Assembly: GCF_003003285.1 (NCBI RefSeq)
Contig: NZ_PVTP01000005.1
Span: forward strand, 186,001-250,000
Length of the DNA stretch: 64,000 nucleotides
Direction: 5' to 3'
DNA from: Yoonia maritima
GTDB lineage: Bacteria > Pseudomonadota > Alphaproteobacteria > Rhodobacterales > Rhodobacteraceae
The notes below the pieces were generated by a model. That model had not been told where the DNA came from. It did not search any database and was given only the letters and a program-made list of their open reading frames with translations. Shown here piece after piece: positions 55,517 through 63,955 of this stretch. The first letter of the stretch is position 1, and every line of letters begins with the position of its first letter. Made by a program: the position numbers and the translations under genes.

Positions 55517-56368
55517 ATGTCGTATATCCAACCCAAGGAATTCGCGTCGAAGATGGTCGACGCAGGTGAATCCAAGATTTTCATGGCGACCAAAGACACG
55601 CTGATCCGTTCTTATATGGCAGGCGCGATCCTTGCGCTTGCGGCGGCATTCGCGGTGACCATCGCCGTGAACACCGGGAACTTCCTTGTCGCTTCGCTGC
55701 TTTTCCCCGTTGGCTTTTGCATGCTTTACCTGATGGGGTTTGACTTGCTGACAGGGGTGTTCACGCTTGCACCGCTGGCGGTTATCGCGAAACGTCCTGG
55801 ATGCACATGGAAAGGCGTATTTCGCAACTGGGGGCTCGTGTTTTGCGGCAACTTTGCAGGTGCGATGACCACCGCCGTATTTATGGCCATCATATTTACG
55901 ATGGGCTTTAGCCAAGAACCAAATGCTGTAGGCCAAAGAATTGGCCAAATCGGCGAAGCACGTACGTTGGGCTACGCTGCAGCTGGCGGAGCAGGTCTGT
56001 TGACCGTGTTTATCCGCGCCGTCATGTGCAACTGGATGGTTTCAACCGGCGTGGTGGCCGCTATGATGTCCAGCTCTGTATCGGGCAAAATCATGGCGAT
56101 GTGGATGCCAATCCTTGTCTTCTTCTACCTCGGCTTCGAGCACTCAATCGTAAACATGTTCCTGTTCCCATCAGGCATTATGCTAGGCGGCGAATTCACG
56201 TGGTTTGACTACTTTGCATATAACGAAATTCCTGTGGTTCTGGGCAACCTAGTTGGCGGTCTTACCTTTGTGGGCGGCATGATTTACATGACCCACTTCC
56301 GCGAATCCCCAAAGCGGAATGCCACAGTCGCACGTAACGATGACACGTCATCTATGCCTGCTGAATAA
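55517..56368 (+). CDS. Formate/nitrite-transporter (FNT) family channel
   Basis: 283 residues from the ATG at 55517 (CGAAAGGTTACGAAA upstream). Six membrane helices of the FNT fold (MAGAILALAAAFAVTIAVNT, NWGLVFCGNFAGAMTTAVFM, AVMCNWMVSTGVVAAMM, FEHSIVNMFLFPSGIMLGG), with the conserved channel His in GFEHSIVNM. FNT proteins move small monovalent anions such as formate, nitrite or hydrosulfide. Placed before a kinase/phosphatase and cyanase, the cargo may be nitrite or cyanate. Confidence 0.9.
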   Translation: MSYIQPKEFASKMVDAGESKIFMATKDTLIRSYMAGAILALAAAFAVTIAVNTGNFLVASLLFPVGFCMLYLMGFDLLTGVFTLAPLAVIAKRPGCTWKGVFRNWGLVFCGNFAGAMTTAVFMAIIFTMGFSQEPNAVGQRIGQIGEARTLGYAAAGGAGLLTVFIRAVMCNWMVSTGVVAAMMSSSVSGKIMAMWMPILVFFYLGFEHSIVNMFLFPSGIMLGGEFTWFDYFAYNEIPVVLGNLVGGLTFVGGMIYMTHFRESPKRNATVARNDDTSSMPAE

Positions 56369-56379
56369 CGACTGACGTA

Positions 56380-56404
56380 GAGGCGCAGTTTCAAGCTGCG
56401 CCTC
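56380..56404 (+). other. Stem-loop between FNT and kinase/phosphatase genes
   Basis: GAGGCGCAG (56380-56388) and CTGCGCCTC (56396-56404) form a perfect nine-base stem with a seven-base loop, 11 bases after the FNT stop and 19 before the next ATG. There is no T tract, so partial termination or RNA protection is likelier than full termination. Confidence 0.5.
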
Positions 56405-56423
56405 AAACCGTAGGGAGCGCGCA

Positions 56424-58142
56424 ATGCCAAAGGATATGAAAGCCACCGATGCCTTAGGCATTTCGATTGGCCAATATTCCTCTACCGGCCGCAAGCCCCA
56501 AAACCAAGACTTTCACGGTGCGCTGATCCCAACGGGGCCGGCGCTTGCACTTAAAGGGGTCACTTTGGCTGTGGCCGACGGAATTTCGTCCAGCGCCGTC
56601 AGTGCCGAAGCCTCTGAAATCGCCGTAAAGTCGCTTTTAACAGATTACTACGCGACCTCTGACGCATGGACGGTTAAGACATCCGCGCTTCAGGTAATTG
56701 CGGCGACAAATGCTTGGCTTCACGGGCAAAACAGCACAGTGTCTGACATCAATGCTGGCAGGGTATGCACCCTATCCACGTTAATCCTAAAGGGACGCGA
56801 AGGACACATTCTGCACGTTGGAGACAGCCGCGTGCAACGTTTGTCAGGAACCAGCCTAGAGCCGCTGACCGACGATCACCGCATGACGGTTTCTCCCGAA
56901 CAAACCTTTCTCGCGCGGGCATTAGGTGCAGGACCCGAAGTCAAAGTCGACTACCGTCGTGTTCCGCTTAGCAAGGGTGACATATTTTTGCTAACGACCG
57001 ATGGCGTACACGACGTAATCGAAGGGTCTGACGTCAATAGCATCCTGCAAGAAGCCGCAGACCTTGATAGCGCCGCAAAAAAGATTGCCGATCTCGCTTT
57101 TAATCGCGCGAGTGACGACAACCTGACAGTCCAAATCCTGCGTGTGGATCAACTGCCTGCACCCGGCGTTAATTTGCAAATGGAGGCTACCCAGCTGCCG
57201 ATTCCGCCGCTTCCGGGTGCTGGCGATATCATTGACGGGTTTCGGATTGTACGATCACTTCACGCGACTGCCCGCAGCCATGTCTACCTTGCTATCGCTC
57301 CGTCAGGAATGCGCGTCGCGCTCAAAATTCCTGCGACTGAAACAGCACAAGATGGGTCCTATCTAAACCGTTTTATGCTGGAAGAATGGATTGCACGGCG
57401 ATTGTCTTCGCCCCATGTTCTAAGCGCGGCCAAGGTTCCCGAACATCGCAGCGCGCTATACGTAGTCACCGAATACGTCGAGGGCGCAACGCTACGTCAG
57501 TGGATGACCGACAATCCCAAACCTAGTCTTGATCAGGTTCGCGGGATCATCACCCAGATCGCAACAGGGCTACGCGCATTTCATCGCCGTGAGATGATCC
57601 ACCAAGATATACGTCCCGAAAACATCATGATCGACAATGACGGCACCGTCAAAATCATCGACCTTGGGTCCGCATCCGTCGCAGGCGTAGAAGAAGCAGC
57701 ACCGGGCACCTTAGGCGCAATGCCGGGCACGTATCAGTACACCGCCCCTGAATACCTATCTGGCGACGCAATTAGTTGGCGATCTGACCAATACGCATTG
57801 GGCGTCATCGCCTATGAAATGCTGACGGGCCGCCTGCCCTACGGCACCCAAGTTGCTCGCATCCGTTCGCGACGCGATCAAATGGCACTTCATTACCAAG
57901 CTGCACGCGATGAATACACCGGCGTGCCTGATTGGATGGATACCGCCCTACATAAAATGCTGCACCCAGATCCGATTAAACGTTACGACGCACTGACTGA
58001 ATGCGTGGCGGACTTAAAACGCCCCAGCAATTCGTGGATCTCTGCCCACCAGCGCCCCCTGATGGAACGCAACCCTTTGCGTTTCTGGCAAGGTTTATGC
58101 GCAATCTTGGCATTATTGTGCATCACCCTTGCCGCCAGATAA
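56424..58142 (+). CDS. Fused PP2C phosphatase / serine-threonine protein kinase, membrane-anchored
   Basis: 572 residues. Residues 1 to about 245 form a PP2C phosphatase (QNQDFHG, VADGIS, VGDSRVQRL, LLTTDGVHDV, SDDNLTVQ). About 265-545 is a Hanks-type kinase with the ATP lysine at Lys301 (VALKIP), catalytic loop HQDIRPEN with Asp395, and Asp413 in IDLGSAS. The last 20 residues are a membrane helix, so the enzyme faces the cytoplasm at the membrane. The glycine-rich loop is poor (RSLHATARSHVY) and HRD/DFG are HQD/DLG. Lies between the FNT channel and cyanase, and likely tunes nitrogen uptake or assimilation. Confidence 0.9.
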   Translation: MPKDMKATDALGISIGQYSSTGRKPQNQDFHGALIPTGPALALKGVTLAVADGISSSAVSAEASEIAVKSLLTDYYATSDAWTVKTSALQVIAATNAWLHGQNSTVSDINAGRVCTLSTLILKGREGHILHVGDSRVQRLSGTSLEPLTDDHRMTVSPEQTFLARALGAGPEVKVDYRRVPLSKGDIFLLTTDGVHDVIEGSDVNSILQEAADLDSAAKKIADLAFNRASDDNLTVQILRVDQLPAPGVNLQMEATQLPIPPLPGAGDIIDGFRIVRSLHATARSHVYLAIAPSGMRVALKIPATETAQDGSYLNRFMLEEWIARRLSSPHVLSAAKVPEHRSALYVVTEYVEGATLRQWMTDNPKPSLDQVRGIITQIATGLRAFHRREMIHQDIRPENIMIDNDGTVKIIDLGSASVAGVEEAAPGTLGAMPGTYQYTAPEYLSGDAISWRSDQYALGVIAYEMLTGRLPYGTQVARIRSRRDQMALHYQAARDEYTGVPDWMDTALHKMLHPDPIKRYDALTECVADLKRPSNSWISAHQRPLMERNPLRFWQGLCAILALLCITLAAR

Positions 58143-58164
58143 CCCCGCAACAGGAGACAATGAA

Positions 58165-58632
58165 ATGAAAGACCAGCTCACGACATCCGCTCTCGACAAA
58201 GAAGACGTGACCGCATTGATCATCGCCGCCAAGAAAGAGCTGGGGCAAACTTGGGAAGGTATTGCTGCAAGCATTGGCATGTCACCAGTTTGGACCCATT
58301 CGGCATGCATGGGAATGAATGCAATGTCAGCCGAAAAAGCGCAGGCTCTTGTTTTGCTGCTCCAACTTCCACCAGAGGCGATTGCAGTCTTAGAAGAAAG
58401 CCCCACAAAGGTTTGGTCGCAAACCGTCCCAACCGACCCCTGCATCTACCGGCTGTATGAAATCGTAGGTGTGTACGGCCCAACGATCAAGGCACTGATC
58501 CACGAAGGATTTGGCGACGGTATCATGTCAGCGATCGATTTTGACATGCAAGTCACGCGCGTACCTAACGAAAAGGGCGACCGCGTTAAGATTGAAATGT
58601 CTGGCAAGTATCTGGGCTATAACGCTTGGTAA
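58165..58632 (+). CDS. cynS: Cyanase (cyanate hydratase)
   Basis: 155 residues (E. coli 156). N-terminal HTH-like domain and C-terminal catalytic domain with Arg96, Glu99 and Ser122 exactly at the E. coli positions (YRLYE; MSAIDF). It converts cyanate and bicarbonate to ammonia and carbon dioxide. The ATG at 58165, 22 bases after the kinase stop and preceded by CAGGAGACA, is chosen. No cynT carbonic anhydrase or cynX is adjacent. Confidence 0.96.
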   Translation: MKDQLTTSALDKEDVTALIIAAKKELGQTWEGIAASIGMSPVWTHSACMGMNAMSAEKAQALVLLLQLPPEAIAVLEESPTKVWSQTVPTDPCIYRLYEIVGVYGPTIKALIHEGFGDGIMSAIDFDMQVTRVPNEKGDRVKIEMSGKYLGYNAW

Positions 58633-58656
58633 TGCCTTTTCGGCAACCGGCCGACG

Positions 58657-59616
58657 CTAACGACACGTCTTTGCGATAAACGCATCGGATCTGATTTCGC
58701 GTAACCCTTCAGGTTCGCGGATCAGGAACAAAGCTGCAACATCGTTGTCGTAGGCAAACTTGGGGCCATCTTCGGAGCCCAGAACGTATAAAATGGTCGC
58801 AAGAGCATCCGCGTCCATACATGTGGCATGAAGGACGGTCACCGAAAGTAGGTCACCTTCCAACGGTGCGCCCGTGATCGGATTAATCGTGTGTGAAACC
58901 GCATGTCCGTCTATGTCGCGGCGGTTACGATGTCCGCCGGTTGTAGCAACGGCCAGATTATTCAGGCCAACTTCGTCAAATACAATACGGTCATTTCCCG
59001 GTACAGGTAGCTCTAAACCGACGGTCCACTTCTCACCATTTGCGCGATGTCCATAGGCGATAATTTCTCCGGACGCTTCAATCATGAAATTACTGACACC
59101 CATCGCTTGGACGGCATGGGCCGCTTTATCCACGGCAAACCCTTTGGCAAGCGCGCATAGGTCTAACGCAATCTCGCTATGCTTCAAAACTGCCGGTGGA
59201 TCAGAGCGCAGCGCAAAACTTTCCAAGGCGGCACGCGCGGCCTCAGCATGTGTTTCTGTCGCTTCGGGGCGACAGACAGGTGTTGCATCAGGGCCAAAAC
59301 CCCACCGATTTACAAGCCGACCCAATGCAATATTTAACGCACCACCTGACGCACGCGCGTATCTGTCTGCGCAAGTCATCACGGTATGCATATCAGTAGG
59401 AATGGTAATAAACGCGCCCGTGGGACCATCGTTTACGCGCATCAAGTCACTATCGGCGCGATAATTCGACATTTGAGTATCCACTTGTCGTAACGCGTTG
59501 AGCGCGCCAGCCGCAACATCTTCGCAAGAAACCCCGGCGACGGGCACATGATACATCTGCCATGCTCCTCCCATGACCGTGCCCTGCGCGTGATGAATAT
59601 CTGAAATATCAGTCAT
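58657..59616 (-). CDS. apbE: FAD:protein FMN transferase (ApbE family)
   Basis: 319 residues from the ATG at 59616. ApbE family: DTQMSNYRADSDLMRVN, GFAVDKAAHAVQ, SHTINPITGAP and the metal-site segment CMDADALAT. It attaches FMN to Ser/Thr of target proteins, generally exported redox proteins. No signal peptide or lipobox is visible, unlike many ApbE proteins, so the enzyme may be cytoplasmic or the true start may differ. It is the last gene of a leftward operon with PepSY-reductase and DUF2271 genes, a grouping known for extracytoplasmic flavin redox systems. Confidence 0.9.
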   Translation of the reverse strand: MTDISDIHHAQGTVMGGAWQMYHVPVAGVSCEDVAAGALNALRQVDTQMSNYRADSDLMRVNDGPTGAFITIPTDMHTVMTCADRYARASGGALNIALGRLVNRWGFGPDATPVCRPEATETHAEAARAALESFALRSDPPAVLKHSEIALDLCALAKGFAVDKAAHAVQAMGVSNFMIEASGEIIAYGHRANGEKWTVGLELPVPGNDRIVFDEVGLNNLAVATTGGHRNRRDIDGHAVSHTINPITGAPLEGDLLSVTVLHATCMDADALATILYVLGSEDGPKFAYDNDVAALFLIREPEGLREIRSDAFIAKTCR

Positions 59617-59625
59617 AGACTTGTT

Positions 59626-59652
59626 CCCCCGCCTAGTTAGGCTAGGCGGGGG
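59626..59652 (-). other. Strong hairpin between the ankyrin gene and apbE
   Basis: CCCCCGCCTAG (59626-59636) and CTAGGCGGGGG (59642-59652) are perfect 11-base arms with a five-base loop, between the ankyrin stop (59660) and the apbE start (59616). On the minus strand the hairpin is followed by AACAAGTCT, without a T tract. The 3' arm holds the G-rich stretch next to the apbE start, so it may limit translation or cause partial termination. Confidence 0.55.
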
Positions 59653-59659
59653 CCTTTGC

Positions 59660-61042
59660 TTAGTTAACCGCAGCAACCAAAAGCGCTTGCGCTTCAGTGC
59701 CTACAAGATTTTCGTTTTCAGCAACCATGTCTGCTGCAGTATCGCCAAAATCATCGCCCAATGTTGCGTCTGCCCCAGCATCTAACAGATATTGCACAGC
59801 TGCAGGGTCTTGCCCCTTTAGCGCAACGTGCATCAACGGGGACATCAATTCATCGTCTACCGCATTCACATCTGCCCCAGCTTCAACAAACCCTTTGATT
59901 ACATCGAGAGAAAGACCAACGTCGGCCGCGGCCAACACTGTGTTGACGCCAGCGTTGTTTGATACAGTCACGTCCGCACCAGCGCCCATGAACGCAGTGA
60001 TGATCTCGTCAGCACCGGAACGATCACGCCCTGCCGTGACGAGCAACGGAGAGTTGCCATCGGCGTCTGCCACGTTCACCTCTGCACCAGCGGCTAACAG
60101 CAACGCCACTACGTCAGCAGAGTTACGTTCGGCAGCGTAGAACAATGGAGTCTTACCCCGCGCGTCCACATCATTCACATTGTTGCCCGCGTTCAGAAAC
60201 ATCCGAATAACATCGTTACTATTGCGGTACGCGGCCACTGATAAAACAGACCGATCCTCGGCAGTTGTTGCATCCGCACTAAATCCGTTTTCAAGCAAGA
60301 AGTTGAACACATCGACAGTTTCATTACGTACCGCAGCAAGGAGTAGTGCGTCAGAACCGGTATCTGACGTCACAGCATGAACATCCGAAGAAAGAGCCAT
60401 CATCTTCTTGATCACATCAAGGTTGCTGTTCCGTTCAGCCGAAAGCATGAATGCGTCAGACCCATTAGTCGTGCGCGCTGACACATCCGAGATGCTTGCG
60501 ATGTATTCAACCGTTGCAAGATCACCATTGGATCGTGCAGCGGACAATGCTGCGTTACGTCCTGCATCGTCGGTGGCATTAGGATCAAGCCCTTGTGCAA
60601 GAAGAAATTCGAAAACGGCTTGGTCCGTTTGTCCGAACGCCGCATAGCCCAGCGCATTGCGACCGGATTCTTCAGTCGCAGTGACGTCTCCACCCAGTGA
60701 GATAACATGCTCAACCATGGCTAAATCACCGTAACGACCTGCCCAAAAAATCGCCGGACGACCGTCATGGCTGGGCCGGTTCACGTCAGCACCTTGTGCA
60801 ACCAGATAATCCACCACTTCCGTAGACGCACCTCCGCGGATCGCCCGCACCAGTGGTGTGTAATTTCCATCACCCAGTTCAACTGGGTCAGCACCCCCCG
60901 CAATCGCGGCTTCGACGGCGGCTAGATCTGCATCTTTCCAAAAATCTGAGTCTAACAATGGGTTTTGAGCATAGGATGGCAGTGTAAATGCGCTGACAGA
61001 AAGTGCCAGGGCAGCCAAGTTCGGTGTGATTTGAAAGCGCAT
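59660..61042 (-). CDS. Secreted ankyrin-repeat protein
   Basis: 460 residues from the ATG at 61042 with a Sec signal peptide (hydrophobic LAALALSVSAFTLPSYAQ). The rest is about 12 consecutive ankyrin repeats, with recurring LLxAGAxVNxxDxxGxSPL-like cores, for example AAGAEVNVADADGNSPL. No catalytic motif. It probably acts as a periplasmic scaffold or protective binding protein. It stands between the PepSY-reductase gene and apbE in the same direction, so it likely binds a component of that redox system; bacterial ankyrin proteins next to redox enzymes (such as the catalase-linked AnkB) are known. Confidence 0.9.
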   Translation of the reverse strand: MRFQITPNLAALALSVSAFTLPSYAQNPLLDSDFWKDADLAAVEAAIAGGADPVELGDGNYTPLVRAIRGGASTEVVDYLVAQGADVNRPSHDGRPAIFWAGRYGDLAMVEHVISLGGDVTATEESGRNALGYAAFGQTDQAVFEFLLAQGLDPNATDDAGRNAALSAARSNGDLATVEYIASISDVSARTTNGSDAFMLSAERNSNLDVIKKMMALSSDVHAVTSDTGSDALLLAAVRNETVDVFNFLLENGFSADATTAEDRSVLSVAAYRNSNDVIRMFLNAGNNVNDVDARGKTPLFYAAERNSADVVALLLAAGAEVNVADADGNSPLLVTAGRDRSGADEIITAFMGAGADVTVSNNAGVNTVLAAADVGLSLDVIKGFVEAGADVNAVDDELMSPLMHVALKGQDPAAVQYLLDAGADATLGDDFGDTAADMVAENENLVGTEAQALLVAAVN

Positions 61043-61083
61043 TGCTTTTCCTTTTCCATTTACGAGTCTCCGGCATTTGCCGA

Positions 61084-63263
61084 TCAATAGACATCTTCGA
61101 GGTAGCGATTGCGGTGTTTCAGTTCAGAGACCGAAAGCCCAATTTCAGCGGCCAGAATGTCGATTTCGTTGCGGACTGCGGCGGCCATTGCTGTGCCCCC
61201 GCAAACCATGATCGTTGCGCCTGATTGCAAACGATCGATAAGACGGGTGCGGTCGCCGCGAATGAGGTCTTGAACGTAAGTACCTTGATCGCTGCGCGAC
61301 CACGCCGGACCAAAGGTTTCGAGGCGTCCGGCCTGCAGCCAATCATTAATGTCAGCTGCATAAAGCGCGTCCTTTTGCGGGTGTCGCCCCCCCAATACAA
61401 ATCAACGCTGCGGCGCGGCTCGTTGTGCCGGATCATGCCGGTAAACGGTGCGATCCCCGTGCCAGCCCCAATCAAAACAACCGGGCGACGGCGTGGTAAC
61501 TGGAACCTTTCATTGCGCGTAATCGAAACTTCGATCTCATCACCGTTCTCGAGATCGCAAAGCCAACCAGAGCACTCTCCCCCCTCAATACGCCGCACGA
61601 CAATCTCAAGAAAGCCATCAGCGTGGGAACTCGATCCTAGCGAATACAGCCTAGGCACTGTGCTGTTGGGTGGATAAATTTCGACTAAGTCGCCCGGCCG
61701 ATGTGCGGGCAGCTTTTTCGCTTTAAACCGAAGCACGGCGGTTGTAGCGCCGACAGACGCACCAAATATTTCACGACGTACAAGGTGCAGCGTCTGGGTT
61801 TTTGAGCGCTTTGGATCGTAATGTACGTCCAATTGCACACCAACCTCGTCAGACAACTTTCCGCACCAATCCCGAAATGATTGCGCAGATTGCTTATCGA
61901 TATCGAACACAGGCATGAAAGGGTTGCCCAGTTTGGCCGTAAGAGCAGCGTCAGCGCGATGTGCATAACCGCAGAAATCCGGAAACGCTTTGTCGCCAAA
62001 TGCAAGCGTCGCGTGTGCCGCGCCATTGCTACGGAACCGAGCCAAAGCGTTCAAAAACCGACTAGCGGATTTGGGTACATCACCATCCCCGTATGTCGAC
62101 GCTAGGATCAACAAGTATTCAGCCGTTGGCAATTCACGGCGCAATTCGTTCATCGCCCCAAGCCGAACCGGCCAACCATGGGCATGGAACGCAGCATGCA
62201 GTGCCTTGCCAAAGCCCCAAGTTGCATTGCCTTCTGAACCGACCAAGATCACCACTTTGGCCGCTCCAATAGATGCATTGTTTTGAATGCGACCTCGCCC
62301 TTGCGATCTGTTGCGCCACCACACCATGATGCCCGTCACCGCGAAGAATGGCACACCCAAGGACGAGATGAACAACACAATTGCCCAAGGCCAAATCCCT
62401 TCAGCGGTGTGAAGTAAGGTGATATATCCCATAATTAGACCCGAAACAGGAAGCGGATCACGCGACAGTTCATCGCCAGCAAACTGGTCAACAAAGATGT
62501 AGGCCGTGTCTGTTTTAACAGCCCAAACATCGAACCAGTCGTCAGGAATTGGGAATACGACTTCGTCAACATCAGCTAAAGCAAGTGACTGAAGTCCGTG
62601 CAAATCCCACGGTGCAACGGCATCTAGTTCCTCGATACTCTCGGGATATGCAGGTGCGCGCCCAGATCCAGCAGGAACAATATCAAACGTGACCGCCGAC
62701 AACCAAAGGGCAGTCACTGCAGTGATCAGCAGCGGCACGAATAACACTCGCCCACAAATGGAATGCAACGCGTCGGCTCCGCGCCCTTGGATAGGCGTAA
62801 GCATCTGGCGCAAACCACCCATTCGTCGCAGGAATAACGCAAAACCTGTGATGGTCAAAAACGTCATCGCCAGAGCCCCGATTGCGGACAAAATTCGCCC
62901 GTTTTCGCCCAATGTGAATGACCGATGCAGATCACGCATAAACGCATAAATCGCAGGCTCTTTGCGCTCCGGCAGAAACATTCCGGTGGCGGGATCGACA
63001 AAGCGTTCCTGCCGCCGGTTATTTTGCGCAAAGGCCAGCTTATACTGCCCCGAAGAGCCGCGCTTTATGCGTTCACCGTCGATTTCAGGATTTGCTTCTG
63101 CCACATTGCGCAACATGTCCGCGACAGAAAGGTTTACTGCCCACCGTCAGATATAACACGATCATAGACAGGCTGTGTCGCCAATATGGTACCGCTGATT
63201 GACAGCACCATTACCAACAACGACAGGGTCAGCCCAATGACCGAATGCACGCTACGCCACATA
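61084..63263 (-). pseudogene. PepSY-membrane/flavodoxin reductase (CysJ-like) with two frameshifts
   Basis: Reading three frames in turn gives one full-length protein of about 725 residues. Piece 1 (ATG at 63263 to a TAA at 63136-63134) is the first membrane helix, WRSVHSVIGLTLSLLVMVLS. Piece 2 (to the C7 run at 61387-61393) is PepSY with further membrane helices, a flavodoxin domain (ILASTYGDGDVPKSASRFL) and an FAD domain (PRLYSLGSSS; LIGAGTGIAPFTGM). Piece 3 (to 61084) is the NADPH end, IMVCGGTAMAAAVRNE and RNRYLEDVY. One added base near 63137 and one more G in the G7 run would restore the frame. Expected role: inner-membrane reductase moving electrons from NADPH to the periplasm, often for iron. 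Decay or sequencing error cannot be separated here. Confidence 0.8.
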
Positions 63264-63268
63264 GGCGC

Positions 63269-63808
63269 TTAGTCCCACTTGTAACGAAGATACCGCACAT
63301 AACCGGTGCCCGGAATTTTGTCGCCTTGCACTTCGGATGTTAGCGCAACTTCGACATCGGTCGGATGATTTTGCTGATCTTCCACTGATGTGTCAACGCG
63401 CACAGAATACCCTGCATCTAAGACCTCAGATTCTAGGTCGACACGGATAACTGTCCTGTCGCCGGGTGCCGTTGACGCGCCTGTAACAGCCAGCAAGTTT
63501 TCTTGAGCACGGCCAACATATTTCCACCAACGCGGTTGGTCAGGGTACCAACGTTCTTCGTCGCCAGACACCCATAACGTCCGTACGAAGCGATTGCTTG
63601 GATCCACCAGATAGAGCGAAAAAATACGCAGAATCGCCTTCGTAGTCGTTCAACTGAACAAGAAATGTCGCTTCGTCTGCCGCTGCTTGGCCTGCCGAGA
63701 AAAATGAACCAAGCGCCAACGCGGTTGAAGTACCTTTGAGAAAAGTAAGCAGGCCACGCGATAGGACGGCCTGCCGATGCGGCAGCCGCTAAAATCATGA
63801 GTACGCAA
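63269..63808 (-). pseudogene. DUF2271-type secreted protein, frameshifted
   Basis: The C-terminal part (from about 63610 to the stop at 63269) is a DUF2271 domain: DPSNRFVRTLWVSGDEERW, PRWWKYVGRAQENL, and the end TGYVRYLRYKWD. The N-terminal part continues in another frame as a signal-peptide-like LKGTSTALALGSFFSAGQAA, then TFLVQLNDYEGDSAYF. The two join if the T6 run (plus-strand A6 at 63619-63624) is shortened by one, giving YFSLYLVDPSN. The N-terminal frame has no ATG, GTG or TTG start; a TTG at 63808 with GGAG upstream lies in yet another frame. Small secreted DUF2271 proteins accompany PepSY reductases and ApbE. Confidence 0.65.
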
Positions 63809-63866
63809 AATCGTCTCCAATCATGTGTTTTGGGATTGGCTCGAAGACGATGCGCCGTTGCATTCT

Positions 63867-63885
63867 CTAGCTGCGCGGCAGCTAG
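63867..63885. other. Perfect palindrome upstream of the DUF2271 gene
   Basis: CTAGCTGC-GCG-GCAGCTAG is a perfect 8+3+8 palindrome in the roughly 150-base gap before the DUF2271 gene. On the plus strand it is followed by TTGACTATTTTTCTC, but the local genes read leftward, where no T tract follows. It may be an operator of the flavin-redox operon or a hairpin. Confidence 0.45.
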
Positions 63886-63955
63886 TTGACTATTTTTCTC
63901 AGGTAAAGGCGCTTTCCACAAAACACTTAAACCTCATGTGGCGTATCGCCGGTTT

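Noticed and set aside
63433..63921. Minus-strand open frame of 162 codons at the right end
   Set aside because: It is not the frame that shows the signal-peptide-like and DUF2271 residues; its sequence is an off-frame reading of the damaged gene.
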